Part shown: positions 8,693-18,542 of the stretch, in pieces
Numbering within the stretch: position 1 is the first letter of the stretch
How the letters are laid out: the number at the start of each line of letters is the position of its first letter
Source: an uncultured Bacteroidales bacterium
Lineage (GTDB): Bacteria > Bacteroidota > Bacteroidia > Bacteroidales > Paludibacteraceae
Direction: 5' to 3'
Length of the DNA stretch: 64,000 nucleotides
Assembly (NCBI GenBank): GCA_934725535.1
Contig: CAKVBV010000002.1
Location: forward strand, 1-64,000
The notes under the pieces: generated by a model
Told to the model about the DNA's origin: nothing
Seen by the model: the letters and a program-made list of their open reading frames with translations, nothing else
Database searches by the model: none
Made by a program: the position numbers and the translations under genes

Positions 8693-8700
8693 CAAAAGTA
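8693..8700 (-). promoter_or_regulatory. -7 box for rhomboid gene
   Basis: Plus-strand CAAAAGTA reads TACTTTTG on the minus strand, 42 bases upstream of the rhomboid start at 8651. A -33 TTG at ideal spacing is not clear. The site supports the shorter start. Confidence 0.5.
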
Positions 8701-8792
8701 CGAAAAAAGCACAAGAGGTTGTACAAAAACCATGCAAGAGGTGAGGAAAATGACGGAAATGGCAGAAAAAACCGTATTTTTTTCGGTAAATG

Positions 8793-8823
8793 TTTGCGAT
8801 ATAAGAAAATAGTTGTAACTTTG
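8793..8823 (+). promoter_or_regulatory. Promoter of HU gene
   Basis: TTTG (8793-8796), a 19-base spacer and TAACTTTG (8816-8823) form a canonical Bacteroidetes promoter. The leader is about 60 bases. Confidence 0.75.
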
Positions 8824-8887
8824 CGCACAAATCGTCAGGTATATCGGGCGATGGAATCAAACGTTTAATTATTAAATCATAGTTTTT

Positions 8888-9151
8888 ATGAATAAAGCTG
8901 AACTCGTGGCTGCTATTGCAGCTGAGGCACAAATGCCGAAAGCACAGGCTCAAAAGGCTCTGGACGCTACCATTAACGCTATTGCAGGCGCATTGAAGAA
9001 GGGTGAGAACGTACAAATGATTGGTTTCGGTACGTTTGCCGTTGTAGAGAAGGCTGCTCGCACCGGTATCAATCCTGCTACCAAACAGAAGATTGAGATT
9101 CCCGCAAAGAAGGCTGTTAAGTTCAAGGCAGGTGCCGGCTTGGCTCTCTAA
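8888..9151 (+). CDS. HU-family DNA-binding protein
   Basis: An 87-residue nucleoid protein with the complete HU/IHF fold: helical dimerisation half (MNKAELVAAIAAEAQMPKAQAQKALDATINAIAGALKKGENVQMIGFGTF), then the beta-arm with the signature GINPATKQKIEIPAKKAVKFKAGAGL. The Pro at the arm tip is in RTGINPATKQ. It binds DNA as a dimer without strong sequence specificity and bends it. It is monocistronic, with a canonical promoter upstream and a strong hairpin terminator 24 bases downstream. Confidence 0.96.
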   Translation: MNKAELVAAIAAEAQMPKAQAQKALDATINAIAGALKKGENVQMIGFGTFAVVEKAARTGINPATKQKIEIPAKKAVKFKAGAGLAL

Positions 9152-9174
9152 TTAGCAGAAAGTGTGCATATTAA

Positions 9175-9204
9175 CGAGTTGCTCCGTGGGGGCAACTCGT
9201 TTTG
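9175..9204 (+). terminator. Terminator of HU gene
   Basis: Perfect 8-bp stem CGAGTTGC/GCAACTCG (9175-9182, 9192-9199) followed by TTTT. Confidence 0.85.
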
Positions 9205-9239
9205 TGTGAGAAGAAAAGGGGGAGTCAGGCTTGGCTCTT

Positions 9240-9350
9240 TGACGACGCGAGCCGATAAGGAGTTCTACTCAAGCCACAGGCTTTCGTATCGCTGCGGCAC
9301 TCAGTGCGCATAGGCGCACCTGCCTTACGCTTCACGTCCCCCAGCACGGA
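9240..9350. repeat. Partial, diverged copy of the GACGCGAGCCGATAAGG repeat
   Basis: GACGACGCGAGCCGATAAGG (from 9240) matches the left half of the elements at 27379 and 49276, with AGTTCTACTCAAG following. The right end has decayed and keeps only ACGTCCCCCAGCACGG. It fills most of the gap between HU and adk. Confidence 0.6.
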
Positions 9351-9442
9351 TTGCAAAAGAAGGAGATTGCCGAACCTTGTCGGGCAACCTTAATAAAAAA
9401 GAAAGGGGCGTACGTCAGATGCCCCGCTGAAAATTGACAACT

Positions 9443-10018
9443 ATGCTGAATATAATACTGTGTGGCGCTCCCGGCAGCGGAAAGGGAACGCAGTCGGATT
9501 TGATAGTAAAGAAATACGGTTTGCAACACCTCTCCACGGGCGATGTGCTGCGCGCCGAAATCAAGTCGGGCAGCCCGCTGGGCAAAGAGATAGAGGAGTT
9601 GATATCAAAAGGGAACCTGGTGCCCGACCACAAGATGATTCACCTGATAGAGCATTATCTGGACTCGCTGCCTGCTGATTGCAAGGGTGTTATCTTCGAC
9701 GGATTCCCCCGTACAGTGGAGCAGGCGGAGGCGTTGGAGTTGCTGTTGGAACGCAGGAAGATGAATGCCGTGATGCTCGACCTCTTCGTGGACGAAGACG
9801 AGATAATCAAGCGTCTGCTGAACCGCGGCAAGACCAGCGGTCGTGCCGATGACAACTACGAGACCATCAAGAAGCGGATTCAGATATTCCACGAGGTGAC
9901 ACAACCCGTGTGCGACTTCTATCTGCATCGCCATAACTACTTCTCTATCAACGGCAACCGCTCGATGGAGGATACGTTCAACCAGATTGACACCATTCTG
10001 CAATTGGTACAGAAATAA
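9443..10018 (+). CDS. adk: Adenylate kinase, short form
   Basis: Catalyses AMP + ATP to two ADP in the cytoplasm. It has 191 residues from the ATG at 9443; an in-frame TTG three codons upstream is less likely. The P-loop GAPGSGKGT is at residues 7-15. STGDVLRAE and [12 protein letters not shown] are the AMP-binding motifs, and [19 protein letters not shown] is the short LID. It lacks the zinc-type LID insertion, as in short-form kinases. Its stop overlaps the start of obgE (TAATG), so the two are translationally coupled. Confidence 0.95.
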   Translation: MLNIILCGAPGSGKGTQSDLIVKKYGLQHLSTGDVLRAEIKSGSPLGKEIEELISKGNLVPDHKMIHLIEHYLDSLPADCKGVIFDGFPRTVEQAEALELLLERRKMNAVMLDLFVDEDEIIKRLLNRGKTSGRADDNYETIKKRIQIFHEVTQPVCDFYLHRHNYFSINGNRSMEDTFNQIDTILQLVQK

Positions 10019-11193
10019 TGCCGTCTTCCTCATTCATAGACTACGTCAAGATATACTGCCGCTCGGGCAAAGGCGGCGCGGGGTGTATGCACCTGCATCG
10101 CGCCAAGTACCTGCCGAAGGGTGGTCCCGACGGTGGTGACGGCGGACGCGGAGGGCATGTCATCCTGCGCGGCAACCGCAACCTGTGGACGCTGCTGCAC
10201 CTCAAGTATCAGAAGCACATCATGGCTACTGACGGCGGCAAGGGGGGCGACTCGCGCTCGTTTGGCAAGAACGGCGAGGACAAAGTGGTAGAGGTGCCCT
10301 GCGGAACGGTGGTGTACGACGGCGAGACAGGCGAATATATCTGCGAGGTGAAGGAGCACGGGCAGGAGGTGATTCTGCTCAAGGGCGGTCGCGGCGGATT
10401 AGGCAATTGGCACTTCCGCACTGCCACCAACCAGGCTCCGCGCTATGCGCAGCCGGGCGAACCTGCACAGGAGCGCACCGTGGTGCTGCAACTCAAGGTG
10501 CTGGCAGATGTCGGATTGGTGGGCTTTCCGAATGCGGGCAAGTCCACGTTGCTGGCGACGGTCAGTGCTGCCAAACCCGAGATAGCCGACTATCCGTTTA
10601 CGACGCTCACACCGCAGTTGGGCATCGTGTCGTACCGCGACAACCGGTCGTTTTGCATGGCGGACATACCCGGAATCATAGAGGGTGCCGCCGAAGGCAA
10701 AGGCTTGGGACTGAGATTCTTGCGTCATATCGAGCGCAATGCGGTGCTGCTGTTTATGGTGCCCGTGACGAGCGAGGACATCCGCCACGAATATGAGGTG
10801 CTGTTGTCCGAATTGGAGAAGTACAACCCGCAGTTGCTCACCAAGGCGCGTGTGCTGGCTATCTCGAAATGCGATGTGGCAGACCCCGAGTTGGACGTGC
10901 CTGCATTGGTGGAAGCCCTGCAAAACGAGTACGGCATCCCCGTGGTGGCTATCAGTTGCGTGCAGGGTATGGGCATGACCGAACTCAAGGATATCCTGTG
11001 GACGGAACTCAACAAAGAGCAGAATCAGGTGATTGAGATTTCGCACGCGCCGATTGATGTCAAAACGATTGACAAACAAGAAGATACAGATACAAACGAC
11101 GAAGACGAGCCGCACACCATCTACCTCAACGAGGTGGACGAAGAGTGGGACTTGGACAAATACAGAGGCATCGGTTGGGACACCCAAGACTGA
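10018..11193 (+). CDS. obgE: Obg GTPase, ribosome-associated
   Basis: A large-subunit assembly GTPase of 391 residues. The N-terminal Gly-rich Obg fold spans about 1-158 ([30 protein letters not shown]). The G domain has G1 GFPNAGKST, a switch-[18 protein letters not shown], and a G4-like SKCD in [11 protein letters not shown]. The C-terminus is a short acidic tail ([31 protein letters not shown]) instead of the OCT domain found in some Obg proteins. It sits between adk and a ClC gene and overlaps both. Confidence 0.96.
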   Translation: MPSSSFIDYVKIYCRSGKGGAGCMHLHRAKYLPKGGPDGGDGGRGGHVILRGNRNLWTLLHLKYQKHIMATDGGKGGDSRSFGKNGEDKVVEVPCGTVVYDGETGEYICEVKEHGQEVILLKGGRGGLGNWHFRTATNQAPRYAQPGEPAQERTVVLQLKVLADVGLVGFPNAGKSTLLATVSAAKPEIADYPFTTLTPQLGIVSYRDNRSFCMADIPGIIEGAAEGKGLGLRFLRHIERNAVLLFMVPVTSEDIRHEYEVLLSELEKYNPQLLTKARVLAISKCDVADPELDVPALVEALQNEYGIPVVAISCVQGMGMTELKDILWTELNKEQNQVIEISHAPIDVKTIDKQEDTDTNDEDEPHTIYLNEVDEEWDLDKYRGIGWDTQD

Positions 11194-12953
11194 CATACGA
11201 CAGTTTCATCGCGTGGCGTGAGCAGCATATCTCACAAAAGAACCTTGTATTGCTGCTCAGTTTTTTTGTGGGGGCGTTGTCCTCATGCGCTGCGCAGTTG
11301 CTCAAACTGCTGATACATTGGATTCAGCGGTTTGTGGAGTTGCAGTTGGTGTCGCACCACCATTTCTGGTACTTCATCTGCCCGATGATAGGTATCACGC
11401 TGGCGGGGCTGTTCGTCAAATACGTGGTCAAAGACGACATCTCGCACGGTATCACCAAGATACTATACGCCATCTCGCAGCGCAAATCCATCATCAAAGC
11501 CCACAATATGTGGACATCCATCGTGGGTTCGGCACTTACTATCGGCTTCGGTGGTTCGGTGGGTGCCGAGGCACCTATCGTGCTCACAGGCTCGGCTATA
11601 GGCAGCAACCTCGCCAAACTCTTCCGTCTTGACCAGAAGACGATGATGCTGATGATTGGTTGCGGTGCGGCAGGTGCCATAGGCGGTATCTTCCAAGCCC
11701 CGATAGCGGGATTAGTCTTCACCCTCGAGGTGCTGATGATGGACCTCACCATGACCTCGGTGGCACCGTTGCTAATATCCTCAGTAACAGCCACTACCAT
11801 ATCCATGATGGCATCGGGGCAGACGGCGATTTTCCCCTTGCTGACCAGCGAACCGTTCTCTCTGGAGCGAATACCGCTGTACCTTGTCTTGGGCGTGATG
11901 TGCGGACTCGTATCCCTGTATTTCACGCGCGGCATGAACTACCTGGAACGCCTGTTCCGCCACAAGGTGCAGAAGACGTGGGCTAAGTTCCTCGTCGGCG
12001 GTCTGGTGCTGGGTCTGCTGGTCTTTCTCTTTCCGCCGCTCTATGGTGAAGGCTACGATGTCATCCGCCAGTTGCTCAACGGAGACTCGGTTTCCGCTAT
12101 CGAAAACAGTCCTTTCGCCGCTTTAGGAACGGGTTCGTGGGTGCTGATAGGCTATTTCGCGCTTATCCTCCTGCTCAAAATCATCGCCTCCGTGGCTACC
12201 AACGGCGGCGGTGGTGTGGGCGGTATCTTTGCGCCTTCGCTGTTTATGGGTGCTGTTACGGGCTTTATCTGCGCACGCCTGTTCAACCTCATCGGCTTCG
12301 CCATACCGGAGTCCAACTTCGCCTTGGCGGGTATGTCGGGACTGATGTCGGGTGTCATGCACGCGCCTCTCACGGGCATCTTCCTTATTGCCGAACTCAC
12401 GGGCGGTTATCACCTGTTTATGCCCCTTATGGTGGTATCGGTCATCTCCTACCTGACCATCAAGATGTTCGAGCCCCACAGCCTCTATGCCATGCGTCTC
12501 GCGCAGAAAGGCGAACTGCTCACCCACAACAAAGACCGCAGCGTCCTCACCCTGCTCAAGATGGACAATGTCCTTGAGACCGACCTCACCACGCTCTATC
12601 CCGAGATGACCCTCGGCGAACTCGTCAAGGTTATCGCCGAGAGCCACCGCAATATCTTCCCCGTCATCGACCATAACGGGCGTTTCCTTGGCATCCTGCT
12701 GCTTGACGAGGTGCGCAACATCATGTTCCAACCCCGTCTGTACAAACGTTTCACGGTGGGGCAACTGATGAACTCGCCGCAGGCGATTCTCACCCACGAT
12801 ATGCCTATGGAGAAGGTGATGGAGGTCTTCGAAGACACGGGTGCATGGAATCTGCCCGTCGTGGACGAACAAAAACGCTATTTGGGCTTTGTCTCCAAGT
12901 CCAAGATATTCAACTCCTACCGCCACGTCCTCGTGCATTTCTCCGAGGAGTAA
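11145..12953 (+). CDS. ClC-family chloride channel/antiporter with CBS domains
   Basis: Integral-membrane chloride transporter of up to 602 residues. It has about ten hydrophobic helices. [18 protein letters not shown] carries the gating Glu of the GxExP-type motif. Other ClC signatures are [16 protein letters not shown] and [17 protein letters not shown]. The C-terminal 130 residues form two CBS repeats ([27 protein letters not shown] and [31 protein letters not shown]) likely sensing nucleotides. The start is uncertain: GTG at 11145 lies inside obgE, while the family N-terminus ([10 protein letters not shown]) would fit a start near 11190, where only CTG is available. It is co-transcribed with adk and obgE. 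Confidence 0.9.
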   Translation: MGLGQIQRHRLGHPRLTYDSFIAWREQHISQKNLVLLLSFFVGALSSCAAQLLKLLIHWIQRFVELQLVSHHHFWYFICPMIGITLAGLFVKYVVKDDISHGITKILYAISQRKSIIKAHNMWTSIVGSALTIGFGGSVGAEAPIVLTGSAIGSNLAKLFRLDQKTMMLMIGCGAAGAIGGIFQAPIAGLVFTLEVLMMDLTMTSVAPLLISSVTATTISMMASGQTAIFPLLTSEPFSLERIPLYLVLGVMCGLVSLYFTRGMNYLERLFRHKVQKTWAKFLVGGLVLGLLVFLFPPLYGEGYDVIRQLLNGDSVSAIENSPFAALGTGSWVLIGYFALILLLKIIASVATNGGGGVGGIFAPSLFMGAVTGFICARLFNLIGFAIPESNFALAGMSGLMSGVMHAPLTGIFLIAELTGGYHLFMPLMVVSVISYLTIKMFEPHSLYAMRLAQKGELLTHNKDRSVLTLLKMDNVLETDLTTLYPEMTLGELVKVIAESHRNIFPVIDHNGRFLGILLLDEVRNIMFQPRLYKRFTVGQLMNSPQAILTHDMPMEKVMEVFEDTGAWNLPVVDEQKRYLGFVSKSKIFNSYRHVLVHFSEE

Positions 12954-12966
12954 CTCACAGATGACA

Positions 12967-12994
12967 ACTGCCCGACAACAAGTTGTCAGGCAGT
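12967..12994. terminator. Bidirectional terminator candidate, ClC/uvrB
   Basis: ACTGCCCGACAAC and GTTGTCAGGCAGT form a near-perfect 13-bp inverted repeat with one mismatch between the convergent ClC and uvrB genes. The core AGACTGCC-type sequence recurs in other hairpins of the window (22455, 44812, 54189). Confidence 0.6.
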
Positions 12995-13044
12995 CTCATT
13001 GCTTTGTCGGGAAACGGCGCGGCTCATGTCGTTATCCTCATTAT

Positions 13045-15060
13045 TCACTCCATCGCCTGCAATTTGTCCTCCATCTGCAATAGTTCGTCGCGGAGGCGGG
13101 CGGCGGTGGTGAAGTCCAGTTCTTTGGCTGCGGCAAGCATGGCACGGCGTTGCTGCTCGGCTGCCTTTTGCAGTTGTTTCTTGGTGAATTGCTGCCACGG
13201 AGCAGTCTTCCAACTGTCGCGTATCTTGCTCTCCAACTGCTGTTTCTCCTGTTCTTCGTGGCGCATCATGGCAGTGAGCGGACTGGTCTCTATCGCCTTT
13301 TTGATGGCGGTAGGCGTGATATGGTGCTCCTCGTTGTACGCCATCTGCTTGGCACGGCGGCGGTTGGTCTCGTTAATAGTCATCTGCATCGACTGTGTGA
13401 TTTTGTCGCCGTACATGATTACCTTGCCGTTCACGTTGCGGGCGGCACGTCCTGCCGTCTGCGTGAGTGAGCGGTGGTCACGTAGAAAGCCCTCTTTGTC
13501 GGCGTCAAGGATAGCGACAAGGCTCACCTCGGGCAGGTCGAGCCCCTCGCGAAGGAGGTTGACACCCACCAGCACATCGTACAGCCCTTTGCGGAGGTCT
13601 TCCATGATTTGAACGCGCTCCAACGTATCCACGTCCGAGTGGATATAAGCAGAGCGCACGCCGTATTTGCGCAGGTAATCGTCCAGTTCCTCCGCCATAC
13701 GCTTGGTGAGCGTGGTGATAAGTATGCGCTCCTCCCGCTCCACGCGCACACGTATCTCCTCCATGAGGTCGTCCACCTGATGAAGGCTCGGACGCACTTC
13801 TATTTCGGGGTCGAGAAGACCGGTGGGACGTATGAGTTGGTCGATGACAATGCCGTTGGAACGCTCCAATTCGTACTCCGCAGGGGTGGCGGAGACATAG
13901 ATAGTCTGACCTGTTTTGCGTTGGAACTCGTCGAAAGTGAGCGGTCGGTTGTCGCGGGCAGCGGGCAGACGGAAACCGAAATTCACAAGGTTGTCTTTGC
14001 GTGCCTTGTCACCACCGTACATAGCGTGTATCTGGGGCACCGTGACATGGCTCTCGTCAATCACGAGAAGCATGTCCTTCGGGAAGTAGTCCAGCAGGCA
14101 ATAGGGCGGCGTACCCGGCTCACGCCCGTCGAAGTACCGGCTGTAGTTCTCCACGCCGGAGCAGTAGCCCAGTTCCTGAATCATCTCGATGTCGTAGTTC
14201 ACACGCTCCTCAATGCGCTTGGCATAGAGCGGCTCGCCTATCTCTTGGAAATGCAGTACCTGATTGGCAAGGTCCAGTTTGATTTGCGCTATCGCCGCCG
14301 CCTGCTTGTCGGGGTTGGTGCAGAAGATAGTGGCAGGGTAGATATTGTAGGTGCCGAACTCCTCAATCGTCTCAAGGGTGACAGGGTCAAGGGTGGAGAT
14401 ACTGTCCACCTCGTTGCCGAAGAACTCGATACGCAACAGGTAGTCGGCATACGCCAGCGCGATGTCCACCGTGTCGCCCTTCACGCGGAAGCGTCCGCGG
14501 TTGAGGTCGATGTCGTTGCGCACATACTGTGCATTCACCAGTTGGCACAGCAGGTCATCCATACGAATCGTCTGCCCGCGCGTGACGGTGCTGCACGACT
14601 GACTGAAGTCCTGCGGGTTGCCGATGCCGTACAGACAACTGACCGACGAGATGACCACCACATCCTTCCGCCCGCTCAGCAGGGCGGCGATGGCACTCAG
14701 ACGCAAACGGTCAATCTCCTCGTTGATACTGAGGTCCTTTTCGATATAGGTATCGGTGCTCGGGATATACGCCTCGGGCTGGTAGTAGTCGTAGTAGGAC
14801 ACGAAGTACTCCACCGCGTTGTGCGGGAAGAACTGCCGCATCTCGCTGTATAGTTGGGCAGCGAGTGTCTTGTTGTGGCTGAGGATGAGAGTCGGGCGGT
14901 TGATTTGGGCAATCACATTGGCAACGGTAAAGGTCTTACCCGACCCCGTCACACCAAGCAGCGTCTGCGCCTCCGCCCCCGCACGCACGCCGTCCACCAA
15001 CTGGCGGATGGCTTCGGGTTGGTCACCCGTAGGCTGATATGGCGAAGTCAGTTGAAACAT
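13045..15060 (-). CDS. uvrB: Excinuclease ABC subunit B
   Basis: Damage-verification helicase of nucleotide excision repair, 671 residues. The N-terminus [21 protein letters not shown] is typical. Walker A is [13 protein letters not shown] (about 38-50). The beta-hairpin region is [21 protein letters not shown]. Helicase motifs include [10 protein letters not shown] and [10 protein letters not shown]. The C-terminus is a UVR domain ([21 protein letters not shown]) that contacts UvrC. It works with UvrA and UvrC, which are not in the window. It is the last gene of the leftward methyltransferase-queA-uvrB set, three bases after queA. Confidence 0.97.
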   Translation of the reverse strand: MFQLTSPYQPTGDQPEAIRQLVDGVRAGAEAQTLLGVTGSGKTFTVANVIAQINRPTLILSHNKTLAAQLYSEMRQFFPHNAVEYFVSYYDYYQPEAYIPSTDTYIEKDLSINEEIDRLRLSAIAALLSGRKDVVVISSVSCLYGIGNPQDFSQSCSTVTRGQTIRMDDLLCQLVNAQYVRNDIDLNRGRFRVKGDTVDIALAYADYLLRIEFFGNEVDSISTLDPVTLETIEEFGTYNIYPATIFCTNPDKQAAAIAQIKLDLANQVLHFQEIGEPLYAKRIEERVNYDIEMIQELGYCSGVENYSRYFDGREPGTPPYCLLDYFPKDMLLVIDESHVTVPQIHAMYGGDKARKDNLVNFGFRLPAARDNRPLTFDEFQRKTGQTIYVSATPAEYELERSNGIVIDQLIRPTGLLDPEIEVRPSLHQVDDLMEEIRVRVEREERILITTLTKRMAEELDDYLRKYGVRSAYIHSDVDTLERVQIMEDLRKGLYDVLVGVNLLREGLDLPEVSLVAILDADKEGFLRDHRSLTQTAGRAARNVNGKVIMYGDKITQSMQMTINETNRRRAKQMAYNEEHHITPTAIKKAIETSPLTAMMRHEEQEKQQLESKIRDSWKTAPWQQFTKKQLQKAAEQQRRAMLAAAKELDFTTAARLRDELLQMEDKLQAME

Positions 15061-15063
15061 TCC

Positions 15064-16395
15064 CTAATCCTTTCTGAACAGAATACTGCTGTCGCCATAA
15101 CTGAGGAAGCGGAAGTCGTGGGCAAGGGCGTAGTCGTAGATGGTGTGCCAATCGCCACCGACAAAGGCACTGACTAATAAGAGCAACGTGGATTTGGGCT
15201 GATGGAAGTTGGTAATCAGTTGGTTGACAACGTGAAAAGTATAGCCGGGCTCTATCATGATTTGGGTTTCGGCGTGCAGGGTGTCCTGTCCTGTACACTC
15301 CAGATAATCCACTATCGCCTGCAATGCATCGTGTGTAGAAAGGGTATGTTCCCTCGTATAGGGCACAAACTGCGGCACATGCAACTCACCTTCCCTTACA
15401 TGCCATTCTTCATTCTTAATTCTTAATTCTTCATTCTCCCCTATCATTTCCCCGATGAAATAGAGACTCTCGAGGGTGCGCATGCTGGTGGTGCCGACGG
15501 CTACGATGTGTTCCAAGTGATTGATTATATCCGCAATAGCCTGCCGCGGTACTGCTATAATCTCTGTGTGCATGGTATGCTCGTTGGCATCAGCGGTCTT
15601 CACGGGCTGGAATGTGCCTGCGCCTACGTGCAGCGTGAGTTCGGTGGTCTGTATGCCGCGGGCACGGAGGTCGTCCAGTACCTCATCGGTGAAGTGCAGC
15701 CCCGCTGTGGGAGCCGCCACCGAACCTTTGATACGCGAATAGACGGTCTGGTAAGTCGTCTTGTCACTCTCTTCCGTCGGGCGGTTGAGATAGGGCGGAA
15801 TAGGCAGTTCACCCACTGCGTCAAGGATTTCGGCAAAAGAAACAGACCCTGCGCTCCCGACTCCCCCTACCCCCCTCAAAGATGGGGAATTCGTATCGGG
15901 TGTGCTCCATGTGAATGTGACTTCATACGTGTTGCCTGTTTGTTCGCCGCGCTCCGCATTCAAAACGATAGTCTCCCCCGTTCCGCGAAGGGTGGTACTA
16001 AGGTGCAAAGCCCCTGATTTCCATTTCTTTGCGTTGCCAATCATGCACTTCCACGTGCAACCGGTGGTGCTTCCCAACGATAATTGGTAGTCATGCGGGC
16101 GCATGGGCTCCAGACAGAACACCTCTATACGCGCACCCTGTGCGGGTGCGTGCGGGTCAGAGGTTGTGGGGGCGTCCTTGTGAAACACCAACCGCGCCTG
16201 AATGACACGGGTGTTGTTGTACACCAACAGCGACCCCGCAGGGATATAGTCCCCCACGTGATAGAACACGTCTTCGGACACCTGTCCGTCCTTGTAAACC
16301 AGCAACTTGCTATGGTCACGTTGCGCCAACGGATACTTGGCAATCCGCTCGTCGGGCAACGGGTAGTTATAGTCGTCAATCAGTATCTGTTTCAT
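15064..16395 (-). CDS. queA: tRNA preQ1(34) S-adenosylmethionine ribosyltransferase-isomerase
   Basis: Transfers and isomerises the ribosyl part of SAM to preQ1 at tRNA position 34 to make epoxyqueuosine. It has 443 residues, longer than the usual 340-410. Recognisable parts are YPLPDERIAKYPLAQRDHSKLL, GSLLVYNNTRVIQARL, VAAPTAGLHFTDEVL, THELTLHVGAGTF-like LTLHVGAGTFQPV, and TNFHQPKSTLLLLVSAF. Two stretches look inserted: about residues 165-182 and 319-332. Their DNA matches intergenic simple repeats (see repeats at 15403 and 15856). Both keep the frame. It overlaps the methyltransferase by four bases. Confidence 0.95.
   Translation of the reverse strand: MKQILIDDYNYPLPDERIAKYPLAQRDHSKLLVYKDGQVSEDVFYHVGDYIPAGSLLVYNNTRVIQARLVFHKDAPTTSDPHAPAQGARIEVFCLEPMRPHDYQLSLGSTTGCTWKCMIGNAKKWKSGALHLSTTLRGTGETIVLNAERGEQTGNTYEVTFTWSTPDTNSPSLRGVGGVGSAGSVSFAEILDAVGELPIPPYLNRPTEESDKTTYQTVYSRIKGSVAAPTAGLHFTDEVLDDLRARGIQTTELTLHVGAGTFQPVKTADANEHTMHTEIIAVPRQAIADIINHLEHIVAVGTTSMRTLESLYFIGEMIGENEELRIKNEEWHVREGELHVPQFVPYTREHTLSTHDALQAIVDYLECTGQDTLHAETQIMIEPGYTFHVVNQLITNFHQPKSTLLLLVSAFVGGDWHTIYDYALAHDFRFLSYGDSSILFRKD
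15403..15438. repeat. AATTCTTAATTCTTCATTC-type repeat inside queA
   Basis: Low-complexity repeat of ATTCTT/AATTCT/TCATTC units inside the queA coding region. It matches the intergenic tract at 41852-41885 (AATTCTTAATTCTAAATTT, then CATTCTTCATT). It is translated in frame as part of ENEELRIKNEEWHVREG. Confidence 0.65.
15856..15895. repeat. CTCCCCCTACCCCCCTCAAAG repeat inside queA
   Basis: A C-rich tract followed by CTCAAAGATGGGG, closely like the intergenic GACTCCCCCAACCCCCTCAG at 46837-46856. Here it is coding and read in frame as SPSLRGVGGVGSAGS within QueA. Confidence 0.6.
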
Positions 16396-17759
16396 CGTTT
16401 GTCTGTCTTGTGGGGACGCGGAGCCCTGTGGTCCCGTGCGAATGGCTTGCGGTCGTTGGGCTTGCGTGCAAACGGTTTCTTGTCGCCCTCATCCCGTCTG
16501 CCACGGGGTTTGAAATCGCGCTTGTTCCTGTCCTGTTTGAAGTCTTTGCGCTTGTTTTCTTTGTCGGCAAAGCGCGGCTTGGTGTCTTTCGGGTGGTCTT
16601 TCTTCCACTCCTTGTGCTCACCCTGAAAGAGTTCGTACTGGTTGAACAGGCACTCCAACTCGCCGTTCATCAGGCGTATCCGCTTGCTCGGCTTCAAACC
16701 GATGCACTTCAGCGCGTCCTCGTTGCTCGATATTATCCATGCGGTCGCCCCGCTGAACTGGTGTTTGAGGGCGGTACCTATGTCCTGATACAGGCGTAGC
16801 ACGTCTTTGTCCTGCGCAAGGCGTTCTCCGTAGGGGGGATTCATCATCACCAGTGCCCCGTTGGTGTCGCGGTCGGCAAGGCGCAACTCCTCCACACGTA
16901 TCTGCCGCACCTCGATGTCATGCTGCAGACTCGCCGACTGGATATTCTTGAGTGCTGTCTGTACGGCGTAATAACCTGCGTCAGAACCGTATATCTTGTG
17001 CGTGAATGGACGCTCACGACTATCATCGTTATAGATGTCTTCAAACAGGTCACGGTCGAAGTCCGCCCATTTCTCGAAGGCAAAGCCCTTGCGGTAGATA
17101 CCCGGAGCAATGTTGCGGGCAATGAGGGCGGCCTCTATCAGCAGCGTGCCCGACCCGCACATGGGGTCGTAGAAATCGCCCTGACCATGCCAGCCCGCCA
17201 GCAGAAGCATGCCTGCTGCCAGTGCCTCATTGATAGGTGCTTCCGTATTGGCAACGCGGTAGCCGCGCTTGTGCAGGCTCTCACCCGAACTGTCCAGCGA
17301 GATGGTCACCGTCTCGCCGGCAATATGCACGTTCAGACTGAGGTCGGGGTCTGTGAGTTTCACGCTCGGACGCTTCTGTTCGCGCTCCATCCAGTAGTCG
17401 GCGATGGCGTCTTTCACGCGGTAGGTGACGTATTGCGAATGGCGGAATGTGTCCGAATACACGGTGGCATCAATGGCAAAACCCGTCTTGAGCGTCATAT
17501 ATTGGCTCCAATCTGTCTGCTTGGCGTGCTCATACACCGCGTCTGCATCTTTGGCGCGAAACGTAGCGATAGGCACCAACACGCGCGATGCCGTGCGCAG
17601 ACACATGTTGGCGGTGTACAACAGCCGCTTGTCGCCCGTGAATGACACCGCACGCCGCTCTATCTGCACATTGTTGGCACCCAATTCCACCAACTCTCCT
17701 GCCAGCACCTCTTCAAGTCCCTTGAAGGTCTTGGCAAGCATTTGAAACTCTTGATTCAT
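16392..17759 (-). CDS. THUMP-domain class I SAM-dependent rRNA methyltransferase (RlmL-like)
   Basis: 455 residues from the Met at 17759 (MNQEFQMLAKTFKGLEEVL). An N-terminal ferredoxin-like/THUMP part (about 1-160) is followed by a Rossmann methyltransferase with DPMCGSGTLLIEAALIA (motif I), GSDAGYYAVQTALKN and the catalytic MNPPYGERL (N-P-P-Y, motif IV). The family makes m2G in 23S rRNA. The last 80 residues are a very basic, Arg/Lys/Asp-rich disordered tail (RKDFKQDRNKRDFKPRGRR), which probably binds RNA. An upstream Met at 17885 lies beyond the promoter at 17779-17810 and is rejected. First gene of the queA-uvrB set. Confidence 0.9.
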   Translation of the reverse strand: MNQEFQMLAKTFKGLEEVLAGELVELGANNVQIERRAVSFTGDKRLLYTANMCLRTASRVLVPIATFRAKDADAVYEHAKQTDWSQYMTLKTGFAIDATVYSDTFRHSQYVTYRVKDAIADYWMEREQKRPSVKLTDPDLSLNVHIAGETVTISLDSSGESLHKRGYRVANTEAPINEALAAGMLLLAGWHGQGDFYDPMCGSGTLLIEAALIARNIAPGIYRKGFAFEKWADFDRDLFEDIYNDDSRERPFTHKIYGSDAGYYAVQTALKNIQSASLQHDIEVRQIRVEELRLADRDTNGALVMMNPPYGERLAQDKDVLRLYQDIGTALKHQFSGATAWIISSNEDALKCIGLKPSKRIRLMNGELECLFNQYELFQGEHKEWKKDHPKDTKPRFADKENKRKDFKQDRNKRDFKPRGRRDEGDKKPFARKPNDRKPFARDHRAPRPHKTDKR

Positions 17760-17778
17760 CCTTGTAGAAAATAACGTA

Positions 17779-17810
17779 CAAAGGTACTGCTTTTTTCGTA
17801 TGTGGACAAA
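17779..17810 (-). promoter_or_regulatory. Promoter of methyltransferase-queA-uvrB
   Basis: On the minus strand TTTG (17807-17810), a 20-base spacer and TACCTTTG (17779-17786) lie 20 bases before the ATG at 17759. Confidence 0.75.
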
Positions 17811-17899
17811 TAAAATACAACAGCAGTGATGAGGTTCATCCTGTCCTGACACGATTGTTATGACATCACCATTGACGGAAAACAATTTTTCTTCAATGC

Positions 17900-17945
17900 C
17901 GTTATCTCGAACTCACGTTATATTACACGTGAGTTCGAGATAACG
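17900..17945. repeat. 19-bp perfect inverted repeat
   Basis: CGTTATCTCGAACTCACGT (17900-17918) pairs perfectly with 17927-17945 around an 8-base loop. The right arm is the left end of the long repeat shared with 54316-54500, where the matching left arm is absent. Confidence 0.85.
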
Positions 17946-18094
17946 ACAGAAGGATACTTTGTCGGTCAACAACCGACAACAACTATTATTAAACAACATA
18001 GTAACCATAACAAATAATAAATATGAATTGGCATTATCGAGGTTCTTTTGAACGGACGGCTACGCCGTATTATCGCAAATTGGCCATAAATTCC
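17927..18094. repeat. Long dispersed repeat, copy A
   Basis: About 168 bp, similar over its length to 54316-54500. Both run from ACGTGAGTTCGA through ACGACAGAAGGA and AACAACATAGTA to GAATTGGCATTATCGAGGTT and GAACGGACGGCTACGCCGTA. The last block holds a small hairpin (ACGGC/GCCGT). Copy B is longer in the middle by about 17 bp. No open frame of note. Looks like a non-autonomous mobile element or its remnant. Confidence 0.75.
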
Positions 18095-18153
18095 ATACTT
18101 AAAATAATATCGAACTGACGCTATACTTTGGGTCCCGTAAGTATATTTTTCTT

Positions 18154-18540
18154 TTATTCTATTGGCTGTTTATCATCGTCATATCTGTAGCAGAAACTCA
18201 AGAATACTACCATAAGATATGCAACCACAAGCATAGTCCATTGAAGCCACGTAGTCAAAACATTTGCTGATGACAGATATATCATTACAAACGAAACAAC
18301 CCATGATAAGCAGAACAATGTTATGAATACCAGAAAACGAATACGCCATTCCATCGATTCTTTCACCCATATAACAGGAAGGATGATATATAGTGAGGTG
18401 AGCGAATAAGCGATTACGGCATAGTAGAATAATTTACCCACATCATTACTTAATACCAAATATGCATAGCAGATAAATGCTACTAATGATAGTGCGCTCT
18501 TGACATTAACGCCTTGTTGTGTCGATTTCATCCTTATCAT
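18154..18540 (-). CDS. Small four-helix membrane protein, unknown function
   Basis: A 128-residue protein with four clear hydrophobic segments: ALSLVAFICYAYLVLS, LFYYAVIAYSLTSLYIILPVIW, FLVFITLFCLSWVVSFVMIYLSS and WLQWTMLVVAYLMVVFLSFCY. The N-terminus is short and basic and the C-terminus polar. I do not recognise a family. It starts two bases after the preceding lipoprotein gene and is AT-rich like it, so the two are a transcriptional pair and probably arrived together. An immunity or partner role for the lipoprotein is only a guess. Confidence 0.7.
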   Translation of the reverse strand: MIRMKSTQQGVNVKSALSLVAFICYAYLVLSNDVGKLFYYAVIAYSLTSLYIILPVIWVKESMEWRIRFLVFITLFCLSWVVSFVMIYLSSANVLTTWLQWTMLVVAYLMVVFLSFCYRYDDDKQPIE

Positions 18541-18542
18541 AT

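Noticed and set aside
13609..14853. 414-codon frame antisense to uvrB
   Set aside because: Shadow of uvrB.
17900..17945. Rho-independent terminator of the gene at 18154
   Set aside because: It is more than 200 bases beyond that stop, lacks a T-run, and its right arm is part of a dispersed repeat.
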